Positions 1 to 5,176 of a stretch of DNA of 5,176 bases are shown piece after piece. A model generated the notes under the pieces. That model ran no database searches and had not been told where the DNA came from. It was given only the letters and a program-made list of their open reading frames with translations. The stretch covers positions 1-5,176 of the forward strand of contig NZ_CALEVF010000094.1 of assembly GCF_937920395.1 (NCBI RefSeq), in the 5' to 3' direction. Positions within the stretch are counted from its first letter, which is position 1, and each line of letters opens with the position of its first letter. The translations under genes were made by a program, and so were the position numbers. The DNA comes from an uncultured Clostridium sp. (lineage in GTDB: Bacteria > Bacillota > Clostridia > Clostridiales > Clostridiaceae).

Positions 1-4
1 TTAA

Positions 5-32
5 GTGGGAGGATTTTAAATCCGATTACCAC
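5..32 (+). promoter_or_regulatory. L1-binding hairpin in the rplK leader (mRNA mimic of the 23S L1 site)
   Basis: The outer stem GTGG (5-8) pairs with CCAC (29-32). An asymmetric internal loop (GA at 9-10 opposite GATTA at 24-28) separates it from an inner stem GGATT (11-15) with AATCC (19-23). The motif GTGGGAGG...CCG...ATTACCAC recurs almost unchanged before rplA. L1 is known to repress its own operon by binding a leader mRNA that mimics its 23S rRNA site, so this is inferred to be that operator. The rplK Shine-Dalgarno AGGAGGT (38-44) lies six bases past the stem, so bound L1 could block initiation. The window starts only four bases before it, so the promoter and any upstream part are not visible. 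Confidence 0.75.
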
Positions 33-52
33 AATATAGGAGGTATAAATTC

Positions 53-478
53 ATGGCTAAGAAAATAACAGGGATGATAAAACTTCAACTTCCTGCAGGG
101 AAAGCTACTCCGGCACCACCAGTTGGACCAGCACTTGGACAACACGGTGTTAATATCATGGGATTCTGTAAAGAATTTAATGCAAAAACTGCTGATCAAG
201 CAGGCATGATAATACCAGTAGTTATAACAGTATATCAAGATAGATCTTTTAGTTTTATACTAAAGACTCCACCAGCAGCTATATTATTAAAGAAAGCAGT
301 TGGTTTAGAAAGCGGTTCTGGTGTTCCAAACAAAACCAAAATTGCTACAGTTTCTAAAGCTAAAGTAAGAGAAATAGCAGAACTTAAGATGCCAGATTTA
401 AATGCTGCATCAATTGAAGCTGCTATGAGTATGATAGCTGGAACAGCAAGAAGTATGGGAATAGTTGTAGAAGAATAA
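53..478 (+). CDS. rplK: 50S ribosomal protein L11
   Basis: L11 binds the GTPase-associated region of 23S rRNA at the stalk base, next to the thiostrepton site, and assists elongation and release factor function; in many bacteria it is also needed for RelA-dependent stringent signalling. The 141-residue protein has the usual family length. The N-terminal domain (about 1-70) carries the proline-rich helix [15 protein letters not shown] (16-30) and the [10 protein letters not shown] segment. The RNA-binding C-terminal domain (about 72-141) begins after KTPP (71-74) and ends with the typical [12 protein letters not shown] (128-139). The ATG start is fixed by AGGAGGT eight bases upstream and by the conserved MAKKITG beginning. 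It is first of the visible genes and is followed 58 bases later by rplA. Translation is probably repressed by L1 through the hairpin just upstream. Nothing is unusual in the protein. Confidence 0.98.
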   Translation: MAKKITGMIKLQLPAGKATPAPPVGPALGQHGVNIMGFCKEFNAKTADQAGMIIPVVITVYQDRSFSFILKTPPAAILLKKAVGLESGSGVPNKTKIATVSKAKVREIAELKMPDLNAASIEAAMSMIAGTARSMGIVVEE

Positions 479-492
479 TTTTGAATTAATTA

Positions 493-521
493 CGTGGGAG
501 GTAAAAACCGTTATTACCACG
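493..521 (+). promoter_or_regulatory. Second L1-binding hairpin, in the rplK-rplA spacer
   Basis: The outer stem CGTGG (493-497) pairs perfectly with CCACG (517-521). GA (498-499) and GTTATTA (510-516) form an asymmetric internal loop. The inner stem GGT (500-502) pairs with ACC (507-509) around an AAAA loop. The conserved bases match the hairpin before rplK (GTGGGAGG, CCG, ATTACCAC), while the apical stem differs, which is what a protein-recognised RNA motif would show. The stem ends one base before the rplA Shine-Dalgarno AAGGAGG (522-528). The inference is that L1 represses rplA translation directly here, in addition to acting on rplK. Confidence 0.75.
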
Positions 522-536
522 AAGGAGGATACTATT

Positions 537-1226
537 ATGGGAAAAAATTACAAAGAAAGCGCAAAGCTTATTGATAAAAGTGCTTTATATACACCAAAAG
601 AAACTATGGACCTTGTAGTAAAAACATCTAAAGCTAAATTCGATGAAACTATAGAACTTGCTATCAGTCTTGGTGTTGATCCAAGACATGCAGATCAACA
701 AGTCAGGGGTGCAGTAGTACTTCCTTATGGAACAGGTAAAAGTGTTAAAGTTTTAGTTTTTGCTAAAGGCGATAAAGCTAAAGAAGCAGAACTTGCTGGA
801 GCCGATTTTGTTGGAACTGATGAATTAGTTGATAAAATTCAAAAGGAAAATTGGTTTGGATTTGATATAGTTGTTGCTACACCAGATATGATGGGTGTTG
901 TTGGTAAATTGGGTAGAGTGCTAGGACCTAAAGGTTTAATGCCGAATCCAAAATCAGGAACAGTTACTTTTGATGTTACTAAAGCAATAAATGAAATTAA
1001 AGCTGGTAAAGTTGAGTATAGAGTTGATAAAACTTCTATAATCCATGTAGCCATTGGAAAAAAATCTTTTGGAGCTGAGAAATTAATAGCTAACTTTCAT
1101 GCATTAATGGAAGCAGTAGTTAAAGCTAAACCATCAGCAGCTAAAGGACAATATTTAAAATCAGTATCAGTTTCAAGCACTATGGGACCTGGAATAAAAG
1201 TAAATCAGGCTAAAGTCTTAGATTAG
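537..1226 (+). CDS. rplA: 50S ribosomal protein L1
   Basis: L1 binds helices 76-78 of 23S rRNA, forms the mobile L1 stalk that guides deacylated tRNA out of the E site, and is a translational repressor of its own operon. The 229 residues are the normal bacterial length. Domain I is split between the N- and C-terminal parts and holds the RNA-contacting Phe35 and the SSTMGPG segment (213-219). Domain II lies in the middle (roughly 68-160) and includes the L1 signature [20 protein letters not shown] (111-130), followed by [14 protein letters not shown]. The ATG has AAGGAGG eight bases upstream and gives the expected MGKNYKES start. It follows rplK with a 58-base spacer that holds an L1-type hairpin. 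A new promoter starts almost at its stop codon, so rplKA and rplJL can be expressed separately. Confidence 0.98.
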   Translation: MGKNYKESAKLIDKSALYTPKETMDLVVKTSKAKFDETIELAISLGVDPRHADQQVRGAVVLPYGTGKSVKVLVFAKGDKAKEAELAGADFVGTDELVDKIQKENWFGFDIVVATPDMMGVVGKLGRVLGPKGLMPNPKSGTVTFDVTKAINEIKAGKVEYRVDKTSIIHVAIGKKSFGAEKLIANFHALMEAVVKAKPSAAKGQYLKSVSVSSTMGPGIKVNQAKVLD

Positions 1227-1228
1227 TA

Positions 1229-1257
1229 TAGACAAATAGGCTTAAACGTGGTATGAT
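1229..1257 (+). promoter_or_regulatory. Sigma-A promoter of rplJL
   Basis: A -35 box TAGACA (1229-1234; 5 of 6 to TTGACA) is separated by exactly 17 bases from a -10 box TATGAT (1252-1257; 5 of 6). A TG dinucleotide one base before the -10 box (1249-1250) makes it an extended -10 promoter. The -35 box begins two bases after the rplA stop codon. Transcription would start near 1263-1266, just before the L10-type leader, so the leader would be the 5' end of the transcript. A separate rplJL promoter is known in Bacillus subtilis. The call here rests on the sequence match. Confidence 0.75.
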
Positions 1258-1263
1258 TTTTAA

Positions 1264-1398
1264 AGTAAAATAAATGATATTCCGTAGATAGTAGGTGCGA
1301 AAGCATAAAAGATAACATACCTGCCGAGGATTCCAATAAATGTACTTATGTACAGATATTAGATCTCTTCGTGTCTACGGAGAGATTTTAATTTTCTT
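1264..1398 (+). promoter_or_regulatory. L10 leader: L10(L12)4-responsive attenuator of rplJL
   Basis: This region matches the known ribosomal protein L10 leader family. The binding domain has GTAGGT (1291-1296) pairing with ACCTGC (1319-1324), an inner GC-GAAA-GC tetraloop hairpin (1297-1304) and an A-rich AAAAGATAAC side that looks like a kink-turn. TCC (1281-1283) can close it with GGA (1328-1330). A separate hairpin TGTAC-TTAT-GTACA lies at 1341-1354. The strand 1280-1290 (core CCGTAGA) can instead pair over 11 positions with 1372-1382 (core TCTACGG), forming an antiterminator that excludes the terminator at 1361-1398. In B. subtilis, excess L10(L12)4 stabilises the 5' domain and promotes termination. 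The same feedback is inferred here from the pairing. Confidence 0.88.
1361..1398 (+). terminator. Intrinsic terminator of the L10 leader (attenuator)
   Basis: ATCTCTTCG (1363-1371) pairs with CGGAGAGAT (1378-1386) as a nine-pair stem with one G-T wobble and a six-base TGTCTA loop, extendable by two weak pairs at the base. It is followed by TTTTAATTTTCTT. The 3' arm (1378-1382) and the loop are also the partner of the upstream antiterminator strand, so the two structures cannot coexist. The T run is interrupted by AA, which suggests conditional and incomplete termination rather than a full stop. Confidence 0.8.
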
Positions 1399-1402
1399 AT
1401 AA

Positions 1403-1419
1403 AGCAGTTAAAAACTGTT
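1403..1419 (+). promoter_or_regulatory. Small hairpin touching the rplJ Shine-Dalgarno
   Basis: CAGTT (1405-1409) pairs perfectly with AACTG (1413-1417) around an AAA loop. One G-T wobble and one A-T pair can extend the stem to 1403-1419. It ends directly at the first base of AGGAGGTG (1420-1427). It may limit or position ribosome binding on rplJ, or simply separate the attenuator from the start site. No family is recognised, and a stem this short could be chance. Confidence 0.4.
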
Positions 1420-1435
1420 AGGAGGTGTATATACA

Positions 1436-1936
1436 GTGTTGAGTAATAATAGACAATTAAAAGAAGTGAAAATAGCAGAAATAAAAGAAAAATTAGCAAA
1501 AGCTAAAGGTGTAGTACTTAGTCAATATCAAGGTCTTAATGTAGAAGAAGATACAGAGCTAAGAAAAAACCTTAGAGAAGTTGGGGTAGAATATAAAGTA
1601 TATAAAAACACTTTAGTTATTCTAGCAGCTAAGGAATTAGGAATTGAAGGTATAGAAACTTATTTACAAGGATCTATTTCATTAGCATTTGGATATGAAG
1701 ATGCAACTGTTGCAGCTAGAATTTTAAAGGAGTTTGCAAAAACTCATAAAAAATTAGAACTTAAAGCAGCTTTAATTGAAGGTAAGATATTCGATAGCGC
1801 AGAAGTTAACGCTCTAGCATTAATACCATCAAGAGATGTTCTTATTGCAAAATTACTTGGAAGCTTCAAGGCTCCATTATCAAATCTTGCATACTTATTG
1901 AATTCAATTAAAGAGCAAAAGGAATCAGCACAATAA
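1436..1936 (+). CDS. rplJ: 50S ribosomal protein L10
   Basis: L10 anchors the L7/L12 stalk. Its N-terminal domain binds the GTPase-associated 23S rRNA beside L11, and its C-terminal helix carries the L7/L12 dimers. The 166 residues fit the family. The N-terminal domain (about 1-130) has the conserved [18 protein letters not shown] (31-48) and [10 protein letters not shown] (51-60). The C-terminal part, [18 protein letters not shown] (130-147) and the helix to residue 166, is the stalk-binding arm. The start is GTG at 1436, ten bases after AGGAGG (1420-1425). The next codon is TTG, which could also initiate, shortening the protein by one residue. The [16 protein letters not shown] beginning resembles other clostridial L10 proteins. 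Expression is probably controlled by the upstream attenuator, with L10 itself as the regulator in complex with L12. Confidence 0.97.
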   Translation: MLSNNRQLKEVKIAEIKEKLAKAKGVVLSQYQGLNVEEDTELRKNLREVGVEYKVYKNTLVILAAKELGIEGIETYLQGSISLAFGYEDATVAARILKEFAKTHKKLELKAALIEGKIFDSAEVNALALIPSRDVLIAKLLGSFKAPLSNLAYLLNSIKEQKESAQ

Positions 1937-2074
1937 TATATTAAATATTATGTGAGGATACATAGCTAATTAATTTAATTGTTTTAAATCAGACCTTCTA
2001 TGAAGGTGATTACGCCTTGTGTAGAGGCAAATACAAATATATATATATGAAAAAAATTCGGAGGTGCATTTATA
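1937..2074 (+). other. rplJ-rplL spacer with two tandem hairpins
   Basis: This 138-base spacer holds two short hairpins. The first is ACCTTC (1993-1998) with GAAGGT (2002-2007), six pairs around a three-base loop. The second is GCCT (2014-2017) with AGGC (2025-2028), plus one possible T-G wobble. No T run follows, so neither is a terminator. ACCTTC can also pair with the rplL Shine-Dalgarno core GGAGGT (2060-2065) using one wobble, so an alternative fold could hide the rplL start. An AT-only inverted repeat (1933-1939 with 1945-1951) overlaps the rplJ stop, and a six-unit AT repeat lies at 2037-2048. No known leader family or promoter was recognised. L7/L12 is made in excess over L10, so a site adjusting rplL initiation would make sense here, but that is inference. 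Confidence 0.45.
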
Positions 2075-2434
2075 ATGACAAGAGAAGATATTATTCAAGC
2101 TATAAAAGATATGAGTGTTTTAGAATTAAATGAACTAGTAAAAACTTGCGAAGAGGAATTTGGAGTAAGTGCTTCAGCACCAGTTGCTGCTGCAGGAGCT
2201 GCTTCAGCTGTAGCTGAAGAAAAAACTGAATTCGACGTAATACTTAAAGAAGTTGGACCTAACAAAATTAAAGTTATTAAAGTTGTTAGAGAATTAACTG
2301 GACTAGGACTAAAAGAAGCTAAAGATATAGTTGACGGAGCTCCAAAAACTATAAAAGAAGCTGTAAATAAAGATGATGCTGCTGCTATGAAAGCTAAACT
2401 TGAAGAAGTTGGCGGAGTTGCAGAAGTAAAATAA
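2075..2434 (+). CDS. rplL: 50S ribosomal protein L7/L12
   Basis: L7/L12 is the multi-copy stalk protein that recruits EF-Tu, EF-G, IF2 and release factors and stimulates their GTP hydrolysis. The 119 residues match the family. The N-terminal dimerisation and L10-binding domain is about 1-31 ([29 protein letters not shown]). An Ala-rich flexible hinge covers about 33-48. The C-terminal globular domain (about 51-119) contains [20 protein letters not shown] (63-82) followed by KDIVDGAP, the factor-binding face. The ATG has GGAGGTG (2060-2066) eight bases upstream. It is co-transcribed with rplJ from the promoter at 1229, subject to the L10 leader, and ends at a strong terminator 14 bases after its stop. 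The protein shows nothing odd. Confidence 0.98.
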   Translation: MTREDIIQAIKDMSVLELNELVKTCEEEFGVSASAPVAAAGAASAVAEEKTEFDVILKEVGPNKIKVIKVVRELTGLGLKEAKDIVDGAPKTIKEAVNKDDAAAMKAKLEEVGGVAEVK

Positions 2435-2448
2435 TTTTATTATAAAAG

Positions 2449-2480
2449 AAGGGTACTTTTATATAAGAGTGCCCTTTTTT
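2449..2480 (+). terminator. Intrinsic terminator after rplL
   Basis: AAGGGTACTTTT (2449-2460) pairs with AAGAGTGCCCTT (2465-2476), twelve pairs with two G-T wobbles around an ATAT loop. The stem runs into a six-T tract (2475-2480). This is a convincing rho-independent terminator for rplJL. Since rpoB follows in the same direction, either termination is partial or rpoB depends mainly on its own promoter downstream. Confidence 0.9.
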
Positions 2481-2491
2481 AAAATGTTATG

Positions 2492-2520
2492 TTGACATAG
2501 AAATATAATTATGATAATAT
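2492..2520 (+). promoter_or_regulatory. Probable rpoB promoter 1
   Basis: A perfect -35 box TTGACA (2492-2497) is followed after 17 bases by TAATAT (2515-2520; 4 of 6 to TATAAT). GATAAT (2513-2518; 5 of 6) is an alternative -10 box at the shorter 15-base spacing. It lies 12 bases after the rplL terminator T run, the expected place for a promoter that restarts transcription for rpoB. The start point would be near 2526, giving a leader of roughly 170 bases. The exact -10 box is uncertain. Confidence 0.65.
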
Positions 2521-2524
2521 AGCG

Positions 2525-2566
2525 TAATGTAAGAAAACTAGCAATTTTACATTAAAATAAATGTAA
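2525..2566 (+). repeat. Three-part inverted/direct repeat at the start of the rpoB leader
   Basis: TAATGTAA (2525-2532) and TTACATTA (2547-2554) form a perfect eight-base inverted repeat with a 14-base loop. A second AATGTAA at 2560-2566 is a direct copy of the first arm and is also complementary to the central arm, with a six-base loop. The middle TTACATT can therefore pair with either neighbour but not both. A short palindrome GTAATTAC (2563-2570) overlaps the last copy. It could be a protein operator just downstream of promoter 1, an RNA switch at the 5' end of the transcript, or a chance result of AT-rich DNA. No regulator can be named. Confidence 0.45.
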
Positions 2567-2577
2567 TTACTGGTTAT

Positions 2578-2608
2578 TGTGAATTAAATTAACAAATAAG
2601 GTTATAAT
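2578..2608 (+). promoter_or_regulatory. Possible second rpoB promoter
   Basis: A perfect -10 box TATAAT (2603-2608) lies 89 bases before the rpoB start codon. The best -35 candidate is TTGTGA (2578-2583; 4 of 6), at a long 19-base spacing. Candidates at 17 or 18 bases are poorer. The perfect -10 box is suggestive, but TATAAT-like words are common in DNA this AT-rich, so this is tentative. Confidence 0.35.
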
Positions 2609-2697
2609 AATATGATAAGTGTCTGAATCCAGAAGCATAAGGTCCTAATGGAAAGTGTGTTTTTGGTTATTTTAGTTTATACAAGGGGTGAAAGCTG

Positions 2698-5176
2698 ATG
2701 GTACATCCTGTCCAACTAGGTAAGAGAACAAGAATGAGTTTTTCAAAGATTGCAGAAGTAACTGATATGCCAAATTTAATTGAGATACAGTTAGATTCTT
2801 ATGATTGGTTTTTGAAAGAAGGACTTCAAGAAGTTTTTGATGATATAAATCCTATTCAAGATTATACGGGAAATCTTGTTCTAGAGTTCGTAGGATACAA
2901 ACTTGATATAGAAAATATTAAGTATACTGAAGAACAATGTAAAGAAAGAGATACAACTTACGCAGCACCTTTAAAAGTTAAGGTTAGATTGCGTAATAAT
3001 GAAACAGGTGAAATCAAGGAGCAAGAAGTCTTTATGGGAGATTTCCCATTGATGACACCACAAGGTACATTTGTTATCAACGGTGCAGAAAGAGTTATAG
3101 TAAGTCAATTGGTTAGATCACCAGGAGTTTATTATAATTATTCAGTTGATAAAACAGGAAAAAAACTATACTCAGCTACTGTAATTCCAAATAGAGGAGC
3201 TTGGCTTGAGTATGAAACAGATTCTAACGATATAGTATATATTAGAATTGACAAGACTAGAAAATTACCAATAAGTATCTTAGCAAGAGCTATGATGGAT
3301 AATGGTAGTGATTTAGACTTACATCAATTGTTAGGTGAAGAAGAAAGATTAAAAGCAACAATAGAAAAAGATAATACTAAAACAAGAGAAGAAGCTTTAA
3401 TAGAAATATATAAGAGACTAAGACCAGGTGAACCACCAACAGTAGATAGTGCTGTATCTCTTATTGATTCATTATTCTTTGATGCGAAGAGATATGATTT
3501 GTCAAGAGTTGGTAGATATAAATTCAATAAAAAACTATCGATTAACCATAGAATCGCAAATCAAATTGCTGCTGAGAATATTGTAAACCCTACAACTGGT
3601 GAAGTAATAGTTGAAAAAGATCAAAAAATAGATAGAGAAACTGCTATAGAAATTCAAAATCTTGGAATTAATGTAGTGGATCTTCAAGTTGAGGATAAAG
3701 TAATAAGAGTCATAGGAAATAACTTTGTTAACCTTAATAAGGTAGTTAACTTTGATATTTCTGACCTTAATATTAGAGAAATGGTTCATTATCCAACATT
3801 AAAAGAAATATTAGATAATTACAGTGATGAAGAAGAAATTAAAGAGCAAATAAAAGCTAATAAAACTAGATTGATACCAAAACATATAATTAAAGATGAT
3901 ATGTATGCTACAGTGAGCTACGAGTTAGGACTAACTTACGATATCGGTTATATTGATGATATTGATCATTTAGGAAATAGACGAATTAGATCTGTAGGGG
4001 AACTTTTACAGAATCAATTTAGAATTGGATTATCTAGAATGGAAAGAGTAGTCAAGGAAAGAATGACAATTCAAGACCAAGAAGGAATAACTCCTCAAGC
4101 ACTAATAAACATAAGGCCAGTAGCAGCAGCTATAAAAGAATTTTTTGGAAGTTCTCAACTTTCTCAATTTATGGATCAAACAAATCCATTATCAGAACTT
4201 ACAAACAAAAGAAGATTATCTGCGCTAGGACCAGGTGGACTTTCAAGAGAGAGAGCTGGCTTTGAAGTTAGAGACGTTCATTACTCACACTATGGTAGAA
4301 TGTGTCCAATAGAGACTCCAGAAGGACCTAATATAGGGCTTATTAACTCACTTGCAAGTTATGCTAAGGTAAATGAATATGGATTTATTGAAACACCATA
4401 TAGACTTGTAGATAAAAAAACATCAATAGTTACAGACAAGATTGTTTATATGACTGCAGATGAAGAAGATTCATATTTAGTAGCACAAGCAAGCGAACCA
4501 ATCGGTGATGATGGTACTTTTGTAGATGATAAGGTAACTGTAAGAAGTACAACAGAAATAATGATTGTTCCAAAAGATGAAGTTGATTTAATGGATATAT
4601 CACCAAGACAGATAGTTTCTGTTGCAACTGCTATGATTCCATTTCTTGAGAATGATGATGCAAGTCGTGCACTTATGGGTTCGAACATGCAGCGTCAAGC
4701 AGTACCATTATTAAAGTCACAATCTCCAATTGTAGCTACTGGAATAGAATATAGAGCTGCAGTAGATTCTGGTGTTCTTCCGAAAGCTAGAAATGCCGGA
4801 ATAGTTGAGTACGTAAGTGCTAACGAGATTAAAGTAAGAAGAGAAACAGACAGTGGACTCGATGTTTATAAAATTCTTAAGTTTAAAAGATCTAATCAGG
4901 GTACATGTATAAATCAGAAACCTATAGTTAATAAAGGAGAGAAAGTTGAAGTAAATTCTGTTTTAGCAGATGGTCCTTCAACAGATCTTGGAGAAATAGC
5001 TTTAGGTAAGAATATCCGTATTGGGTTTGTAACTTGGGAAGGTTATAATTATGAGGATGCAATGTTAATATCTGAAGAACTTGTTCGTGATGATATATTT
5101 ACTTCAGTTCATATTGAAGAATACGAATCAGAAGCAAGAGATACTAAGCTTGGACCTGAAGAAATAACTAGAGACA
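2698..5176 (+). CDS. rpoB: DNA-directed RNA polymerase subunit beta, N-terminal 826 residues (3' end outside window)
   Basis: RpoB forms one pincer of RNA polymerase and much of the active-site wall. ATG 2698 follows AAGGGGTGA (2683-2691) and gives the clostridial start [15 protein letters not shown]. The reading frame stays open to the window edge; a complete protein would be about 1,200 or more residues. Visible landmarks are the N-terminal protrusion ([20 protein letters not shown]), the lobe with [12 protein letters not shown], the [12 protein letters not shown] segment (424-435), the rifampicin region (484-511), [15 protein letters not shown] (536-550), NMQRQAVP (663-670), and [10 protein letters not shown] ending at residue 789, whose Glu786-Asp787 correspond to E. 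coli Glu813-Asp814 near the active-site magnesium. Other main rifampicin contacts are wild type (Gln490, Asp493, Arg506, Ser508), but residue 503 is Asn where E. coli has His526. It has its own promoter region after the rplL terminator; rpoC would be expected downstream. Confidence 0.98.
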   Translation, partial: MVHPVQLGKRTRMSFSKIAEVTDMPNLIEIQLDSYDWFLKEGLQEVFDDINPIQDYTGNLVLEFVGYKLDIENIKYTEEQCKERDTTYAAPLKVKVRLRNNETGEIKEQEVFMGDFPLMTPQGTFVINGAERVIVSQLVRSPGVYYNYSVDKTGKKLYSATVIPNRGAWLEYETDSNDIVYIRIDKTRKLPISILARAMMDNGSDLDLHQLLGEEERLKATIEKDNTKTREEALIEIYKRLRPGEPPTVDSAVSLIDSLFFDAKRYDLSRVGRYKFNKKLSINHRIANQIAAENIVNPTTGEVIVEKDQKIDRETAIEIQNLGINVVDLQVEDKVIRVIGNNFVNLNKVVNFDISDLNIREMVHYPTLKEILDNYSDEEEIKEQIKANKTRLIPKHIIKDDMYATVSYELGLTYDIGYIDDIDHLGNRRIRSVGELLQNQFRIGLSRMERVVKERMTIQDQEGITPQALINIRPVAAAIKEFFGSSQLSQFMDQTNPLSELTNKRRLSALGPGGLSRERAGFEVRDVHYSHYGRMCPIETPEGPNIGLINSLASYAKVNEYGFIETPYRLVDKKTSIVTDKIVYMTADEEDSYLVAQASEPIGDDGTFVDDKVTVRSTTEIMIVPKDEVDLMDISPRQIVSVATAMIPFLENDDASRALMGSNMQRQAVPLLKSQSPIVATGIEYRAAVDSGVLPKARNAGIVEYVSANEIKVRRETDSGLDVYKILKFKRSNQGTCINQKPIVNKGEKVEVNSVLADGPSTDLGEIALGKNIRIGFVTWEGYNYEDAMLISEELVRDDIFTSVHIEEYESEARDTKLGPEEITRD

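Noticed and set aside
26..238. Open reading frame on the - strand opposite rplK
   Set aside because: It lies within a clearly coding gene on the other strand, has no ribosome binding site, and has a Cys/Ser/Tyr-rich composition typical of an antisense shadow.
839..1054. Open reading frame on the - strand opposite rplA
   Set aside because: Complement of the conserved L1 core; the product resembles no family I know, and no start signal is visible.
1933..1951. AT-only inverted repeat at the rplJ stop codon as a terminator
   Set aside because: The stem contains no G-C pair and no T run follows, so it would be too weak; rplL must also be read from the same transcript.
2037..2048. Six-unit AT dinucleotide repeat as a phase-variable tract
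   Set aside because: It is short, outside coding sequence and not in a promoter spacer, and is expected by chance in DNA of this composition.
2000..2050. 16-codon ORF (ATG 2000 to TGA 2050) in the rplJ-rplL spacer, a possible leader peptide
   Set aside because: It has no Shine-Dalgarno upstream, its start codon lies inside a hairpin, and the sequence shows no run of regulatory codons.
2611..2616. TATGAT as a third rpoB -10 box
   Set aside because: No acceptable -35 box is found at 16-18 bases upstream, so it is best seen as an AT-rich chance match.
3324..4688. Four open reading frames on the - strand within rpoB
   Set aside because: All overlap well-conserved RpoB sequence and arise from its AT-rich codon pattern; none has a plausible start context.

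Overview
The window is a low-GC, Firmicute-type chromosomal segment carrying the classic ribosomal protein/RNA polymerase cluster in the order rplK (L11), rplA (L1), rplJ (L10), rplL (L7/L12), rpoB (RNA polymerase beta). All genes are on the + strand. AT-rich codon use (AGA for Arg, A/T in third positions), strong Shine-Dalgarno sequences and the protein sequences, especially the start of RpoB, point to Clostridium in the narrow sense (Clostridiaceae). The species cannot be named from the sequence alone. rpoB runs off the right edge; the other four genes are complete.

Layout. Bases 1-52 hold an L1-binding-type hairpin and the rplK ribosome binding site. rplK is 53-478. A second, closely matching L1-type hairpin lies at 493-521, just before the rplA site, and rplA is 537-1226. 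The 209-base rplA-rplJ gap holds a good sigma-A promoter (1229-1257), an L10-type leader with mutually exclusive antiterminator and terminator structures (about 1264-1398), and a small hairpin touching the rplJ Shine-Dalgarno. rplJ is 1436-1936. A 138-base spacer with two short hairpins leads to rplL (2075-2434). A strong intrinsic terminator (2449-2480) follows, then a 217-base rpoB upstream region with one or two promoters and a three-part repeat, and then rpoB from 2698.

How the parts work together. L11 and L1 build the L11 stalk base and the L1 stalk of the 50S subunit. L10 with L7/L12 dimers forms the factor-recruiting stalk. RpoB is the second largest RNA polymerase subunit. The non-coding DNA reads as three control layers: L1 translational feedback at both rplK and rplA, L10(L12)4 feedback by attenuation before rplJL, and a terminator plus new promoter that uncouples rpoB from the stalk genes.

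The cluster itself is ordinary. The points most worth a second look are an Asn in RpoB at the position of E. coli His526 (a rifamycin-resistance position), the undescribed-looking hairpin pair between rplJ and rplL with a possible alternative pairing to the rplL Shine-Dalgarno, and the three-part AATGTAA/TTACATT repeat at the start of the rpoB leader. No mobile element, CRISPR array, tRNA or rRNA gene was seen.
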